Assembly: GCA_965207025.1 (NCBI GenBank)
Contig: OZ242258.1
Location: forward strand, 558,001 to 622,000
Reading direction: 5' to 3'
DNA length: 64,000 nt
Origin: Bin87 sp034423595
GTDB taxonomy: Bacteria > Chloroflexota > Dehalococcoidia > Lucifugimonadales > UBA3495
This document shows, piece after piece, positions 44,001 to 52,993 of this stretch. The notes below the pieces were generated by a model. The model saw only the letters and a list, made by a program, of their open reading frames with translations, did not search any database and was not told where the DNA came from. Each line of letters begins with the position of its first letter. The stretch's first letter is position 1. Made by a program: the position numbers and the translations under genes.

Positions 44001-45671
44001 GCAGTCGGCGACCAGGCCGGCTGACGAGCCGGACGGCGTCGCGACGGTGTTGGCGCAGGTTACCGTCGTTGTGGTTCCCTGCGAGGATCCATAGAATTCC
44101 GATGTGCCGCCGATTGGCGGGAGCGCCACGGTGTTGGCCGTGGTATTCTGAGCCGTTTTGCCGGGGCTTTCGGGGTCAGTGTAGGACGCCACCGCCCGCA
44201 GGTAATGCCCAACGTCGTCCTCCGTGGGGGTATAGGAGCCGGCGATGGCGCCGTCGATGTCAGTCCAGGTGGTCCCGTCGGCGGAGCGGGCCCAGGACCA
44301 AGAGAGCGCGCTCACGCCTCCGTCCGGGTCCAGCAGAGCGGCCTTCACGGCGCTGCCCACTTCGGGGGCGGCGGATGCCATACCCAGGCTGACGACGCCC
44401 GGCTCGTCCACGTTGCTCACGGAGACGGTTACCGCGATGGTGTCGTCAACGGTGTCGTCGGCTTCCCCGGCGGCGTTCTTGCTATCGGTGACGGTAACGG
44501 TTACGGAATAGCCGGACCTGGTTTCGTAGTCCAGGGCGTCTTTGACCGTTAGCTGGCCGGTGGCGACGTTGAAGTCGAAGCTGGCGGCATCGGCGCCGGT
44601 GAGGGCGTAGGTCAGGGTGTCACCGTCGGCGTCCTCAGCCGTAATCGGCGGGCCGACGTTCTGCCCGGCGGGCGCGTTCTCCGCTATACTGCGGGCAACC
44701 GTTTCATCTGCAAACTGCGGCTGGCGGTTGGTCGGCGGAGCCGGCGTTGGTTCGGGCGGAGGCTCGTCCTGGGAGCCGTTCACCTTGTGGCCAACCTGAT
44801 CCGGCAGCCGCTTGTGCTTTAGCCTGGCCGCGTTGCCGTCGGCGTCCGCTATGGAGCCTCCGTTCAGCTTGAGTTGGCTCTTGCCGATGCTGATGCCGTC
44901 AGCGTCGGCGTCGTTGCCCTTGACCGTGTAGGCGAAGCTCAAGCGGGTTCCCTCTCGTCCGGCGCTGTCGTACCTAGCCCAGCGGACCCGGTCACCGACG
45001 GCTATGTGCAGGCGCGGCTTGCCGGTCACGGTCAAGGGCTCGCTGAACGTCAGCCCGACGACGATGGTCTCGCCGCGACGGTAGGTGTCTCCGCTCACGG
45101 GACTGGAAAGCAGCTTCGGCCGATGCGTGATTTCAGGCCCGGCGAAGCCGTCCACCTTGTGGCCGGCCTGGTCCGCCAGCCGCCTGTGGTTTAGACCGGC
45201 GGCGTTGCCGTCGGCGTCCGCTATGGAGCCTCCGTTCAGCTTGAGTTGGTTCTTGCCGATGCTGATGCCGTCAGCGTCGGCGTCGTTATCCTTGACCGTG
45301 TAGGTGAATCTCAGGAAGGTGCCCTCCCGCGCGGCACTGTTGTATATCGCCCAGCGGACCTGATCCCCAACCGCTATGCGCAGGCGCGGCTGGCCCGTCA
45401 CGGTCACCGACTCGCTGAACGTCAAGCCAATGATAATCATCTCGCCGAGACGGTAGGTGTCGCCGCTGGCCGGGTTGGACAGCAGGACGGGGCGAGCGTT
45501 GATTTCAGGCCGGGAGGTGTCGTCCTGGGCTAGGGCGAAATCAGCGGGCGTCAGCGACAGCAGGGCGGCGGCCAACGCCAGCGTCAGCGCGAAGAAGCCC
45601 GGGATGGCCAGCAGGAGCCGTGGGCTGCGAATCCAGCTCAACCTGGAGAACGGTCGATCAGCGTTTAACAA
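41076..45671 (-). CDS. Giant secreted LRR / FN3 / cadherin-like surface protein
   Basis: About 1531 aa. In order: signal peptide (RLLLAIPGFFALTLALAAALL); two copies of a ~120-residue repeat (SNPASGDTYRLGE... and SSPVSGDTYRRGE...); a cadherin-like block with DADGDTLTYAL; an Ig-like domain; an LRR cap (DCEALLAAKESLSGTGTLNW, SWAGITVEDGRVTRL); about ten 24-residue plant-type LRRs (about 614-850, encoded at 43199-43830); Calx-beta-like and SwmB-like domains; and four FN3 domains to the end. TTG 45671 follows AAGGGA; an in-frame ATG lies at 45704. Likely adhesion or recognition; function unknown. Confidence 0.88.
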   Translation of the reverse strand: MLNADRPFSRLSWIRSPRLLLAIPGFFALTLALAAALLSLTPADFALAQDDTSRPEINARPVLLSNPASGDTYRLGEMIIIGLTFSESVTVTGQPRLRIAVGDQVRWAIYNSAAREGTFLRFTYTVKDNDADADGISIGKNQLKLNGGSIADADGNAAGLNHRRLADQAGHKVDGFAGPEITHRPKLLSSPVSGDTYRRGETIVVGLTFSEPLTVTGKPRLHIAVGDRVRWARYDSAGREGTRLSFAYTVKGNDADADGISIGKSQLKLNGGSIADADGNAARLKHKRLPDQVGHKVNGSQDEPPPEPTPAPPTNRQPQFADETVARSIAENAPAGQNVGPPITAEDADGDTLTYALTGADAASFDFNVATGQLTVKDALDYETRSGYSVTVTVTDSKNAAGEADDTVDDTIAVTVSVSNVDEPGVVSLGMASAAPEVGSAVKAALLDPDGGVSALSWSWARSADGTTWTDIDGAIAGSYTPTEDDVGHYLRAVASYTDPESPGKTAQNTTANTVALPPIGGTSEFYGSSQGTTTTVTCANTVATPSGSSAGLVADCEALLAAKESLSGTGTLNWATTLAIGSWAGITVEDGRVTRLGSDSLLGRAFLESEVDGGSIPTQLGSLSELTYLNLRASELTGSIPTSLGGLTKLKHLHLDTNELDGALPSQLGNLTNLATLNLSNNELTGALPSQLGNLTNLEDLNLSKNQLSGALPSQLGNLTNLEYLTLSENQLSGALPYQLGNLTNLKQLDLSKNQLSGALPDSSTQQKLGISLGNLTNLATLDLSHNQLSGVLSGRLGILANLEFLNLSNNELSGPLPPHYGNLSKLRVLYLDDNDLTGPIPAEYAKLTSVWEAFGLHLHGNSLTGTVTLTPSPVRLSESGGARNITVTATLDPGSAWANQRFVSNPSGSLVTVAVNGLSGDVVDVDHSDQFEITIPWGNKRGSVSTTFTVTPTADTDDEADEILTFTATGDGARGSVNLTLTSATPPATVTISDDVDTVGPTIVGSPAITSDPGLVKTYKIGDNITATVTFNELITVSGTPKLTIKVGSVDKVANCVAGSAGTSLVCTYTVAANDADLDGVEIQANKLTLPTGASIKDGADNDANPAHPALGAQEGHKVDTSPPAKPNGLVATPGDTVVVLSWNDPQDPTIVEYEYQFKGDDYWYLMIPSSSDTTTHVLHDMENDTSYEIRIRAVDAVHEGPASQIVEATPVKTFKPRKPIDLSALGGDGKVTLIWSLSDLEYIVPTITKYQLKIGTRPWTDIPNSGGLLEQHTIDSLTNGTEYAFRLRAVNKAGTGPSAKVKATPTAGVPAKPAGLAVTPVVGNMRLSWTDPNDASNPRYERLVSGGGHAGEWEEMYADEIVKDDDGKLWFDQPWGPFVTDEYEICEPPPSDAGCQDHPPVPGVPLTYKIRAWNANGMSPESDAVIATPITGEGSPAKPTGVTVTAGNGQATLSWTNPNDSKIDGYLFRIGMAPITPMPGSNSATVSHTFTGLENDTTYGFVIAAYRGESLASQFSDAVTVTPTAISE
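43199..43830 (-). repeat. 72-bp coding repeats (LRR units)
   Basis: Units such as GTTGAGACGGCAGCGCGCC recur every 72 bases within the giant gene, encoding LPSQLGNLTNLxxLNLSxNxL. They are coding tandem repeats, likely to expand or shrink. Confidence 0.85.
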
Positions 45672-45958
45672 AGTTATATCCCTTTTTTCACAATTATGGC
45701 GCATAAAGTTAGCGCGGGGAAAATGCCATACACCGGGGAGAGGTGTCAAGGGTATGGGCTTGCCGGTTGCAACGCGAACGTCGGCGGGACGCCGAATGAG
45801 CACGCCGCCCATGGTGAAACCGGGCCTGCCGTCGGCGGGCGATTGGCTACCGCCTTGATCGCCGGGTCATCGCCATGTAGAATCGGCGACCGAACGACGA
45901 GATATAGTTCACGTAGCATTCATCTAAAATTCATAGCCGATAGAGGATAACCAAAACA

Positions 45959-47254
45959 ATGATGCGATACATCGGACGACTTCATCGAACGAGGGTGCTT
46001 TTTGTCGGAGCGGCGCTGGCGGTGGCGGCGATTGTGCTGGGCTTTTACGCGTCGCCGTTGGGGACGGTGAGCGCGGTCGGCAACGGCGCCCAATCCCTGA
46101 AAAGCCGGTGCGCCGAAAACGGCGCCGTGCCTGACGGCAGCGCCAACGCCGGCCTGGTGAATGATTGCTTTACCCTGCTCAAGGCCAAGGACAAGCTAAG
46201 GGGCAGCGCTGCTCTCAACTGGTCAACTGATATTGCGATGTCGCAATGGAACGGCCTTACCCTGGGAGGCTCTCCCCTGCGGGTGACGGAACTGGACCTC
46301 AGGCGGCGGGAGCTGGACGGCGCCATCCCCAGGCGTTTGAATTCCCTCGAGCAATTGACCCGTCTCGACCTGAGCGAGAATTTCCTGCAGGGTGAGATAC
46401 CCGCGCGTCTGGGCCGGCTCGCCAACCTTCAGCGGCTGCACCTGGGCACCAATAAACTCGAGGGCCGTATCCCCGGGGAATTGGGCAACCTGTCGAACCT
46501 TGAGTATCTCAATATCGAGCGCAACGAGCTGAACGGTCGCATCCCGCCGGAGTTGAAAGGGCTGTCCAGCCTGCAACAGTTGCGACTTAACAACAATAAG
46601 TTGGGCGGCCGCATTTCGTCGGAACTGGGGGAGCTGTCCAATCTGCAGACCTTGCGTCTTGACTTCAACCGACTCATGGGGCACATCCCTGAGGAACTGG
46701 GCGACATGGCCAAGCTCCGGACGCTGAGCTTGGAGAACAATAGAATGAGCGGCCGCATCCCCCCGGAGTTGGGCAACCTCGCCGAGCTCAGATCCCTGGT
46801 GCTGTGTGAAAACGAGCTGACGGGCGGCGTTCCGGCGGAACTGGGCAAGCTGGCCAACTTGGTTCACCTGGACCTCAGCACGAACAAGCTGAATGGCCGC
46901 ATCTCGCCGAAGGTGGGAGACCTCGCCAGGCTGAGGTGGCTGGATTTGAGCGAGAACCGGTTGACCGGCCGCATCCCCGGGCAGGTGGGCAAACTGGTCA
47001 ATCTTGAGCGGCTGGACTTGAATCAGAACCGGCTGACCGGCTGGGTCCCCGGGCAGGTGGGCAAACTGGTGGAGCTGGAACTGCTGGACTTGTCGGACAA
47101 CCGGCTGAAAGGAACCATACCGGCAGAGCTGAGCAGCCTTACCAATACGCCCCAAGTGCTGCTTGACGAAAACTCGTTTGAAGGATGCGTGCCGGCAGCC
47201 CTGCGCCCGATACCCGTGGTATTTGACCCCGGCCTGTCCTGGTGCAGTGAATAG
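45959..47254 (+). CDS. Secreted leucine-rich-repeat protein with LRRNT-like cap
   Basis: The 431-aa product has a signal/anchor (LFVGAALAVAAIVLGFYASPLG), a cap CAENG...LVNDCFTLLKAKDKLRGSAALNW...MSQWNGLTLGGSPLRVTEL, and about thirteen 24-residue LRRs of the N-x-L-x-G-x-I-P-x-x-L/V-G-x-L form, then a C-terminal cap with two Cys (FEGCVP, LSWCSE). Gene divergent from the giant LRR protein. Likely surface-exposed binding protein; function unknown. Confidence 0.9.
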   Translation: MMRYIGRLHRTRVLFVGAALAVAAIVLGFYASPLGTVSAVGNGAQSLKSRCAENGAVPDGSANAGLVNDCFTLLKAKDKLRGSAALNWSTDIAMSQWNGLTLGGSPLRVTELDLRRRELDGAIPRRLNSLEQLTRLDLSENFLQGEIPARLGRLANLQRLHLGTNKLEGRIPGELGNLSNLEYLNIERNELNGRIPPELKGLSSLQQLRLNNNKLGGRISSELGELSNLQTLRLDFNRLMGHIPEELGDMAKLRTLSLENNRMSGRIPPELGNLAELRSLVLCENELTGGVPAELGKLANLVHLDLSTNKLNGRISPKVGDLARLRWLDLSENRLTGRIPGQVGKLVNLERLDLNQNRLTGWVPGQVGKLVELELLDLSDNRLKGTIPAELSSLTNTPQVLLDENSFEGCVPAALRPIPVVFDPGLSWCSE

Positions 47255-47785
47255 CGGCAGCGGCGCCGTTGGACCGGTCGCACAACCGGCTGATGGGACG
47301 GCGTAACCGGCGGCGGCTGTTCCGCAGCCGGACGGCGCTCTGCTCCATTTTGCAGGCCCCCGGAGTTGGCCCGGGGGTGTTGACAACGCTGTTTTTGGGC
47401 TGGCAATATCCTTTTGCGGTTAAAATACCGCGCCTGATACGTGAAAGAACAGGACATAGATCGGTTAAAAATGTCCGGACAAGGAAGGTTCCCCATGAAC
47501 CTCGCGCGAGCCAGTCCACCCTAGACTGAAATAATCGTCGCCCCCACTTGAAGAAGAAGTAGGGGCGATTGGGCATCCGCCGCCAGGACGGGGACGCCCT
47601 CGGCCAGTAGGCCACTGAAAATTGTATCAGCGGTTGCCGCGGGGTCAACGGACGTCGTTACGAGAAATGTTGTAGCACGCCAAACGTCCTACCGTCTTAG
47701 GCGGGACATCCCCGGAGGCAGCCGTTTTATGCTCCGATACCCGTGATCTCGGCATGATGTAGAGCCTCCAACCAAGAGGTGCTAC
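47255..47785. other. Intergenic region with hairpins
   Basis: This 531-base gap holds a GC hairpin, CCCCCGG/CCGGGGG at 47357-47377 (no T run), a candidate promoter TTGACA (47380) to CAATAT (47404) at 18 bases, a small GCGGT/ACCGC hairpin, and AATCG-TC-GCCCC against GGGGCGATT at 47533-47570. No convincing gene is seen. Confidence 0.5.
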
Positions 47786-50602
47786 ATGGCCATTTTCGAT
47801 GATTGCAGCCGTCTCCGTGCGATCCGCAATGCCCGGTTACGCGCTTGCTTCGTGGTAGCGATTGGCCTCACGCCGCTATTCACCCTGATGGTGGCCTGGG
47901 GCTGGCATGCCAACGTCGGGGTAGTGGGAGGCCAGAATACTGATCAGGCGCAGAACTCGGGTGATTCCCGCGCTATTGCGTCCGTAGGTGAAGCCAACTC
48001 AGTCGCGGCGCTGGGTGCTATTCCCGCGCCGTCACCATCGTTGGTCCCGTTCAGATCCATGGACGTGGGGCATGATCATGCCTGCGGCGTGCTGACCTCC
48101 GGCGAGATTGCCTGCTGGGGCAGAAATCACTGGGGGCAGGGATCCCCCCCGGACGGGGAGTTCAAGTCGGTCAGCGCTGGTTGGGTCGCTTCCTGCGGGA
48201 TACGTGCGGACGACACCGTAGTGTGCTGGGGTCAAGGTGTGGAAGGGACACCAGAAGACACCGCGTTCAGGTCCGTCAGCGTTTACGAGGACACTGCCTG
48301 TGGGATCACTCTTACGGGATCCATCATGTGTTGGTCAGGCAGCCCAGCCCATCAGGTGCAGGCAGACGGTTCTTTCCAGCAGGTCAGCGTCGGGAATGGT
48401 CATGCTTGCGCCCTTAAGACAGATGCTACGCTGCACTGTTGGGGTAGAAACGACCATGGGCAGGCCACTCCACCGAGCGGCTCGTTTCAGTCCGTTTCCG
48501 CCGGAGATATTCAGAATTGCGGCCTCCGCGCGGACGGAACGGTTGCTTGCTGGGGCGCCGACTGGCACGGACGATCGTCTCCCCCACCTGGCACATTCCG
48601 GCACATAGCAACCTTGTGGGATTTCTCATGCGGCATCCGCACGGACGGCACCATCACGTGCTGGGGTGTCGATGCCCATGGACAAGGTAATCCTCCCGGA
48701 GGCACCAACTTTCAGGCAGTGGGAACCGGCAATCAGTTCGCCTGCGCATTGAATACGAACGGGACGGTGGTCTGCTGGGGCAGCGACCTTGACGGCAGGG
48801 CGTCGCCTCCTGGTGGCACCCGTTACGAACCGCCGAACGTCTCCAACATCTCGATATGCAGCGGTCCCAACGCCGGAGAAGTCGTCATATCCTGGGACGC
48901 GGCGCCCCGGGCCACGCACTACCGCATCGGCTACGTGAACATGGTCCAGGACTATCCGCGAGCCAAAGCCAGCGTTACTGGCGAGTGGATTGAGGCGTTC
49001 ATCTACGTTGACGTGAACGCGTTAAACGTTCCGGTGAGCAACGACGGGCGGGCGCAATACGCCCTGCGTCGGTTAGCCCAGGGAGACCGGCACGCCTTCA
49101 CCGTGTTGACCAGCGACAACGTGGTCAATACCGCCCAGACTCTCAGCGGAACGTACTATTGGCCCCAGAACCCGCGCTGGCAGTTTTTGACAGTCGCAGA
49201 CCCGGAGCCAGGCTGCGGTGTCGCAGTTGCCGCGGCGGCGCCGACCGTACAGCCGGGAGATTACGACGGAGACAACGACGGTCTGGTTGAAATATCCAAC
49301 CTGGCGCAACTGGATGCCATCAGGCATGACCTGGACGGTGATGGCTCAGCCACTCACCCCGACCACGTTGCCGCTTTCCCCAGTGCCCTGGTTGGCATGG
49401 GCTGCCCGGCAACGGGCTGCACCGGCTACGAGCTGATTGCCGACCTGGACTTCGATACCAACGGAAGCGGACAGGCTGATGCGGGCGATGCCTACTGGAA
49501 CGACGGATGGGGCTGGACGCCCATCGGCGACCCCGACGAGGCATTCCGCTGGAACGCTGCTTTCGACGGCAACGGACACACCATCTCCAACCTGTACATC
49601 AGATGGGGCGATACCGACTTTGTCGGTCTGTTCCGGGCTGCCGGCTCAGGCAGCGCGGTCCGCAACGTGGGACTGGAGGCGGTCAATGTGACCGGCAAAA
49701 GCAGAGTGGGCGGACTGGTCGGCGACAACAGGGGTGCGGTCAGCAACTGCCATACCACCGGCCAGGTAACCGGCAATGGCAACTATGTCGGCGGCCTGAT
49801 GGGAGCCGGCAACCGGCCGGTCGCCGGCAGCCACTCCACCGCCAACGTAACCGGCGGAGGCAGCGATGCTGGCGGCCTGGTCGGGCACATCGGCGAGGGC
49901 GGCTCAATCATCTCGAGTTATGCTGCCGGCGACGTGGATGGCGCAGGCAATAACGTCGGCGGGTTGGCCGGAAGTATCGGCAACAATGTCACAGTCAACG
50001 CCAGCTATGTTACCGGCGCCGTGTCCGGCAAAAACTACGTCGGCGGCCTGATTGGGAACAGCAGCCCGGGCAGCGCGATCACGGCCAGTTACGCCACAGG
50101 CAATGTGACGGGCCGCTACAGCGTCAGGCGTTTCCGCACCAGCGCCAACGTGAGAAGCGTGTCGAACGGCGAAAACGTCGGCGGATTGGTGGGGTACAGC
50201 AACGAGACTGCGATCACTTCCAGCTACGCCAGAGGCAGCGTCAATGGCGGCGACACTGCGGTCGGCGGTCTGGTTGGCAGCGCTTCGGCTGGAACGATCG
50301 CGACCAGTTACAGCGCCGTCGGCGGCGCATCACACTATGCCGCCGGTGGCAGGTTGGAGAGGAGGGGTGTTGGTTTGGTTGGATCGACTACAGACGAGAC
50401 ATCAGTGATCGACAGCTACTGGGATACCAACCTTTCCGGCGAAGCCGGTCCGGGAGGCAAGACCAGCCGCGAGTTGCAAAGCCCCACCGCCAACACCGGC
50501 ATCTACGCCAACTGGAACCCCGACTGGTGGGATTTCGGCACGTCGTGGCAGTACCCGGCCCTGAAGTACGGCGGTATGGATGTTGCCCTCCAGCGCAGCT
50601 GA
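47786..50602 (+). CDS. Secreted RCC1-repeat / GLUG-repeat protein
   Basis: The 938-aa product starts with a membrane/signal segment (CFVVAIGLTPLFTLMVAWGW). Residues about 85-340 are RCC1-like repeats, each with a Cys-Gly...Cys-Trp-Gly pattern (CGVLTSGEIACWG, CGIRADDTVVCWG, CALKTDATLHCWG). An FN3-like domain follows (about 345-480), then a Ca-loop-like DYDGDNDGLVEI, and from about 590 to 870 GLUG repeats (GGLVGxNxG...SSYAxGxVxG). RBS AGAGG precedes ATG 47786. Predicted surface adhesin-like protein. Confidence 0.88.
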   Translation: MAIFDDCSRLRAIRNARLRACFVVAIGLTPLFTLMVAWGWHANVGVVGGQNTDQAQNSGDSRAIASVGEANSVAALGAIPAPSPSLVPFRSMDVGHDHACGVLTSGEIACWGRNHWGQGSPPDGEFKSVSAGWVASCGIRADDTVVCWGQGVEGTPEDTAFRSVSVYEDTACGITLTGSIMCWSGSPAHQVQADGSFQQVSVGNGHACALKTDATLHCWGRNDHGQATPPSGSFQSVSAGDIQNCGLRADGTVACWGADWHGRSSPPPGTFRHIATLWDFSCGIRTDGTITCWGVDAHGQGNPPGGTNFQAVGTGNQFACALNTNGTVVCWGSDLDGRASPPGGTRYEPPNVSNISICSGPNAGEVVISWDAAPRATHYRIGYVNMVQDYPRAKASVTGEWIEAFIYVDVNALNVPVSNDGRAQYALRRLAQGDRHAFTVLTSDNVVNTAQTLSGTYYWPQNPRWQFLTVADPEPGCGVAVAAAAPTVQPGDYDGDNDGLVEISNLAQLDAIRHDLDGDGSATHPDHVAAFPSALVGMGCPATGCTGYELIADLDFDTNGSGQADAGDAYWNDGWGWTPIGDPDEAFRWNAAFDGNGHTISNLYIRWGDTDFVGLFRAAGSGSAVRNVGLEAVNVTGKSRVGGLVGDNRGAVSNCHTTGQVTGNGNYVGGLMGAGNRPVAGSHSTANVTGGGSDAGGLVGHIGEGGSIISSYAAGDVDGAGNNVGGLAGSIGNNVTVNASYVTGAVSGKNYVGGLIGNSSPGSAITASYATGNVTGRYSVRRFRTSANVRSVSNGENVGGLVGYSNETAITSSYARGSVNGGDTAVGGLVGSASAGTIATSYSAVGGASHYAAGGRLERRGVGLVGSTTDETSVIDSYWDTNLSGEAGPGGKTSRELQSPTANTGIYANWNPDWWDFGTSWQYPALKYGGMDVALQRS

Positions 50603-50752
50603 TCGCGGCGGCTGGTTCGCCCATGGCCGACAATCAACTCACGAAAAACGTACAGCCCTGCGCCCCAAGATGAATGTACACAGACCTTATCCATTCTCTA
50701 CTCGTAGGGTTTGCCGCCCAGGGCGAGGATGCAGGTCAAACAGAGGCTAACT

Positions 50753-51138
50753 ATGTGGCGGCTATCCGATTTTTCCATCTTGCTCGGGTTGGTTTTGCTG
50801 GCGGTCGCCTGCGAGTACATCCCCAGCGAAATCGGCGGGGGCGCGTGCTGGTACGAGGGAGAAAGGTTCACGCACGTCCTGGATGCGGAACAAAACAGGT
50901 GGACGTGCACCCGTTCCGCATCCAGGACGAAGCCGGCAACGTCCGCCACCTATGCGTCATTGAACGAGCTGGCGTTAAACCATACGATGCCCGCGCTGAA
51001 GGCAGCGATTGGTACAGCGACCTGATGCGCCAATATGGCCCTGAGTTCGGATTTTATACGCCAGCAGGCCAGCCAATTACTGCTAACGGCGGAGCGCGCT
51101 ACTACGGGCTGGATGTGTTTGCAGCAACGTGGGAATGA
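50753..51138 (+). pseudogene. Lipoprotein gene with a frameshift
   Basis: From ATG 50753 the frame opens with a lipoprotein signal, FSILLGLVLLAVACEYIP, and a short Cys-containing domain to about 50905. The coding likeness then jumps to another frame (VDVHPFRIQDEAGNVRHLCV ... GARYYGLDVFAATWE), ending at 51138. A single-base shift in GAACAAAACAGG would rejoin them. Either a sequencing error or a decayed gene; family unknown. Confidence 0.5.
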
Positions 51139-51567
51139 TCCGAAAGGACATCACGGTGAAAGGCTCGCTATGCGGCATTCCCGGATAGCATCTCTGCTGA
51201 TAATCTGTCACGCGACCCGATTGGCATGCATGCTGCCTCGGCAAGCATCGGCCCCTGCTTGGGGCCCACGCCCCGGCAATCATAGTCATGGTTCGCAAAT
51301 GACCGCTCTGTTCAACATGGAAGCCGCGCTCCTGTTCCCGTTGTTGCTTGTATTGGGTAGCATCGCAAGGGATTGTGGGGCCATTTTGCCCACATACCCG
51401 CGGATGAAAGTTGACGGTAGGGTGGTATGCTGAGACCGCGACAACCACGGGCGGGCTACGTCGCCGTAAAGGGAAAACCGCAAAACTCGGTTATTTTGAC
51501 CGACGGGCGTAGCAAGAGCGATGGATGGACATACAACAACTGAGAGACGCTTACTGCGACATTTTAC
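51139..51567. other. Intergenic region, no clear gene
   Basis: About 430 bases with a strong hairpin GGCCCC TGCTT GGGGCC (51250-51266). Frames here have no family likeness. I see nothing firm. Confidence 0.4.
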
Positions 51568-51798
51568 CTATCGGGGGTATCTTCCCGGTAACAGACGCAT
51601 TAGTCTACATAGGAATCGCGGTCGCCTTGGGGACTCTGATAGCGGTACGTTGCACCGGCACGATTGTAGCCTGTCTAGCGCCTGTTGGTTTAGGCGCTCT
51701 GCTGTCGATAGCTGTACTGCTTGAATGCCAATGATCATCATCAGCAGCAAGTAGACGAGCACGACCACCAAAACGACCATCACTGCTGCCGAATGCAT
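51568..51798 (-). CDS. Small hydrophobic protein with strong ribosome binding site
   Basis: A 76-residue frame begins MHSAAVMVVLVVVLVYLLLMM, one membrane helix, then a basic Cys/Arg tail. GGAGG stands seven bases before the ATG, an excellent Shine-Dalgarno. A plus-strand frame (51525-51734, two possible helices) overlaps it but has no such site. Family unknown; only the start context supports it. Confidence 0.4.
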   Translation of the reverse strand: MHSAAVMVVLVVVLVYLLLMMIIGIQAVQLSTAERLNQQALDRLQSCRCNVPLSESPRRPRFLCRLMRLLPGRYPR

Positions 51799-52018
51799 CT
51801 TAGGACCTCCAGGACGGGAGAGGATGTCGAAGTGAATTGATACCCATTCTACTGCAAGACCGCCAATTCCGGGAGTCCGTAACCGTCCCGCGGTAACGCG
51901 CCTGGGGACTGCGCCACTCGACATGGGAGAATTGCATAAGGGAGCCGCACATCGGCGGCTTCCGTACATTGTAGGATTGTTCAAGTAGGAAACAGCGCGG
52001 CGCATCGCTGCCATTCTC

Positions 52019-52046
52019 TTGTTGACGAACCAACTTCTCGTATACT
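52019..52046 (+). promoter_or_regulatory. Promoter-like sequence facing the inverted repeat
   Basis: TTGTTG at 52019-52024 and TATACT at 52041-52046, 16 bases apart, on the plus strand. No plus-strand gene follows. Confidence 0.35.
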
Positions 52047-52062
52047 AAAAATGAAGATGTGT

Positions 52063-52103
52063 TCAGAAGTGTTGTGCAGGAAAATACCCTCGAACACTTC
52101 TGA
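52063..52103. terminator. Perfect 11-bp inverted repeat
   Basis: TCAGAAGTGTT (52063-52073) and AACACTTCTGA (52093-52103) are exact complements around 19 bases. It follows the last minus-strand gene by 17 bases, so it could end that transcript, or form part of a small RNA from the promoter at 52019. Confidence 0.45.
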
Positions 52104-52119
52104 TCAATCGGCTGAAAAT

Positions 52120-52395
52120 TCAATTTCCGGGGTCTGTGCTCAATTTGTCAACACACTCTAGGGAAGCCCTATCCACTTCCGGTGAAGCCGACAACGCAAG
52201 GCCAAGCAGGAATTGGAAGGACGCGGCAAATCCAGCGTCTCCGTGAATACCGAGGAGACGAGATCGGACGTTCTCAAGAGTAGCGTTTGCGAGCCCACGA
52301 ACATCTCCGTCGGTTGAGGCCGCATCCGCCATGCCTCCCACTACATCCTGCCACCGCTTTGTTCGCGGTAGTGCCCCTACACGCTCATGCCCCAT
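52120..52395 (-). CDS. Short unknown protein at the end of the SLOG block
   Basis: This 91-aa frame overlaps the end of the DprA-like gene by 11 bases and is on the same strand. It is helical, with RTKRWQDVVGGMADAAS, LANATLENVRSRLLG and FQFLLGLALSASPEVD. It ends abruptly (KLSTDPGN) and may be the truncated start of a longer protein. Not recognised. Confidence 0.5.
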   Translation of the reverse strand: MGHERVGALPRTKRWQDVVGGMADAASTDGDVRGLANATLENVRSRLLGIHGDAGFAASFQFLLGLALSASPEVDRASLECVDKLSTDPGN

Positions 52396-52965
52396 GAGAA
52401 GTGCGCTCCATCAGGTTTAAGGGCGTCGTGCTGGGTCGAACACGCAGTGCCCCCACTCCTACTAAATTCGCGTTCGCTGGGCTGTTCAAAGTCAGTAGAG
52501 GCTTGCCGGAAGCAGCGAGTTTGCGGGCGAATGATTCCGTTTTGCTTCCGGGCGCGGCGTGGGCGATGAACACTTGGGTAGCCAACGACGCCACCAGCTC
52601 GTTTCGCCGGGCTGCGCTCTCCGCTGTAGCCCGGCGGACTGTCTCAGGGAAAGGCGACAGGACCAATATCTTGCCGTCTTCCAGGCGACCACGCCAGTCG
52701 CGGGGAACTCGCATGTTGTCGATCCCACGTGCCGGGCAGATGACCAAGGGCTGGTTGCCCCGCAGCAATAAGCGCAGGCATTCCTTCTCAATCGGCGTCT
52801 GGAACCCGCCGATTACGGCTACGCCCGCATCGCGCATCGAACGAGCGAGGTCGCAGGTCTTGAGGATGATGTCGCCAGGGCATTGAGCCGAGCAGAAGAG
52901 GCGGTCAGCGGCTCGTCAAGCAGCTGAAGGTTGCCCTTTGACTTGAACTTCGGGAGCTGTTCCAT
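52385..52965 (-). pseudogene. DprA-like SLOG-domain protein, frameshifted
   Basis: The main frame (52837 down to 52385) reads SMRDAGVAVIGGFQTPIEKE, LLLRGNQPLVICPARGI, ARRNELVASLATQVFIAHAAPGSKTE and GKPLLTL, a clear stand-alone DprA/Smf (SLOG) fold that binds nucleotides or DNA. Upstream, in the next frame from ATG 52965, MEQLPKFKSKGNLQLLDEPL leads into CSAQCPGDIILKTCDLA after a one-base shift near 52895. With that base restored the gene would be about 193 aa. It lies 28 bases after the SLOG gene on the same strand. Confidence 0.75.
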
Positions 52966-52993
52966 GGCAGACTATCTACCGCTAGCGCGATGT

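Larger units (their letters stand above)
51799..52119. other. Intergenic region with promoter and perfect inverted repeat
   Basis: About 320 bases without a gene. A plus-strand promoter-like pair and an 11-bp inverted repeat (listed separately) lie at its right end, beyond the last gene of the minus-strand defence block. Confidence 0.5.

Noticed and set aside
51525..51734. Plus-strand 69-aa hydrophobic frame
   Set aside because: It overlaps the minus-strand frame that has a much better ribosome binding site; no likeness to known proteins.
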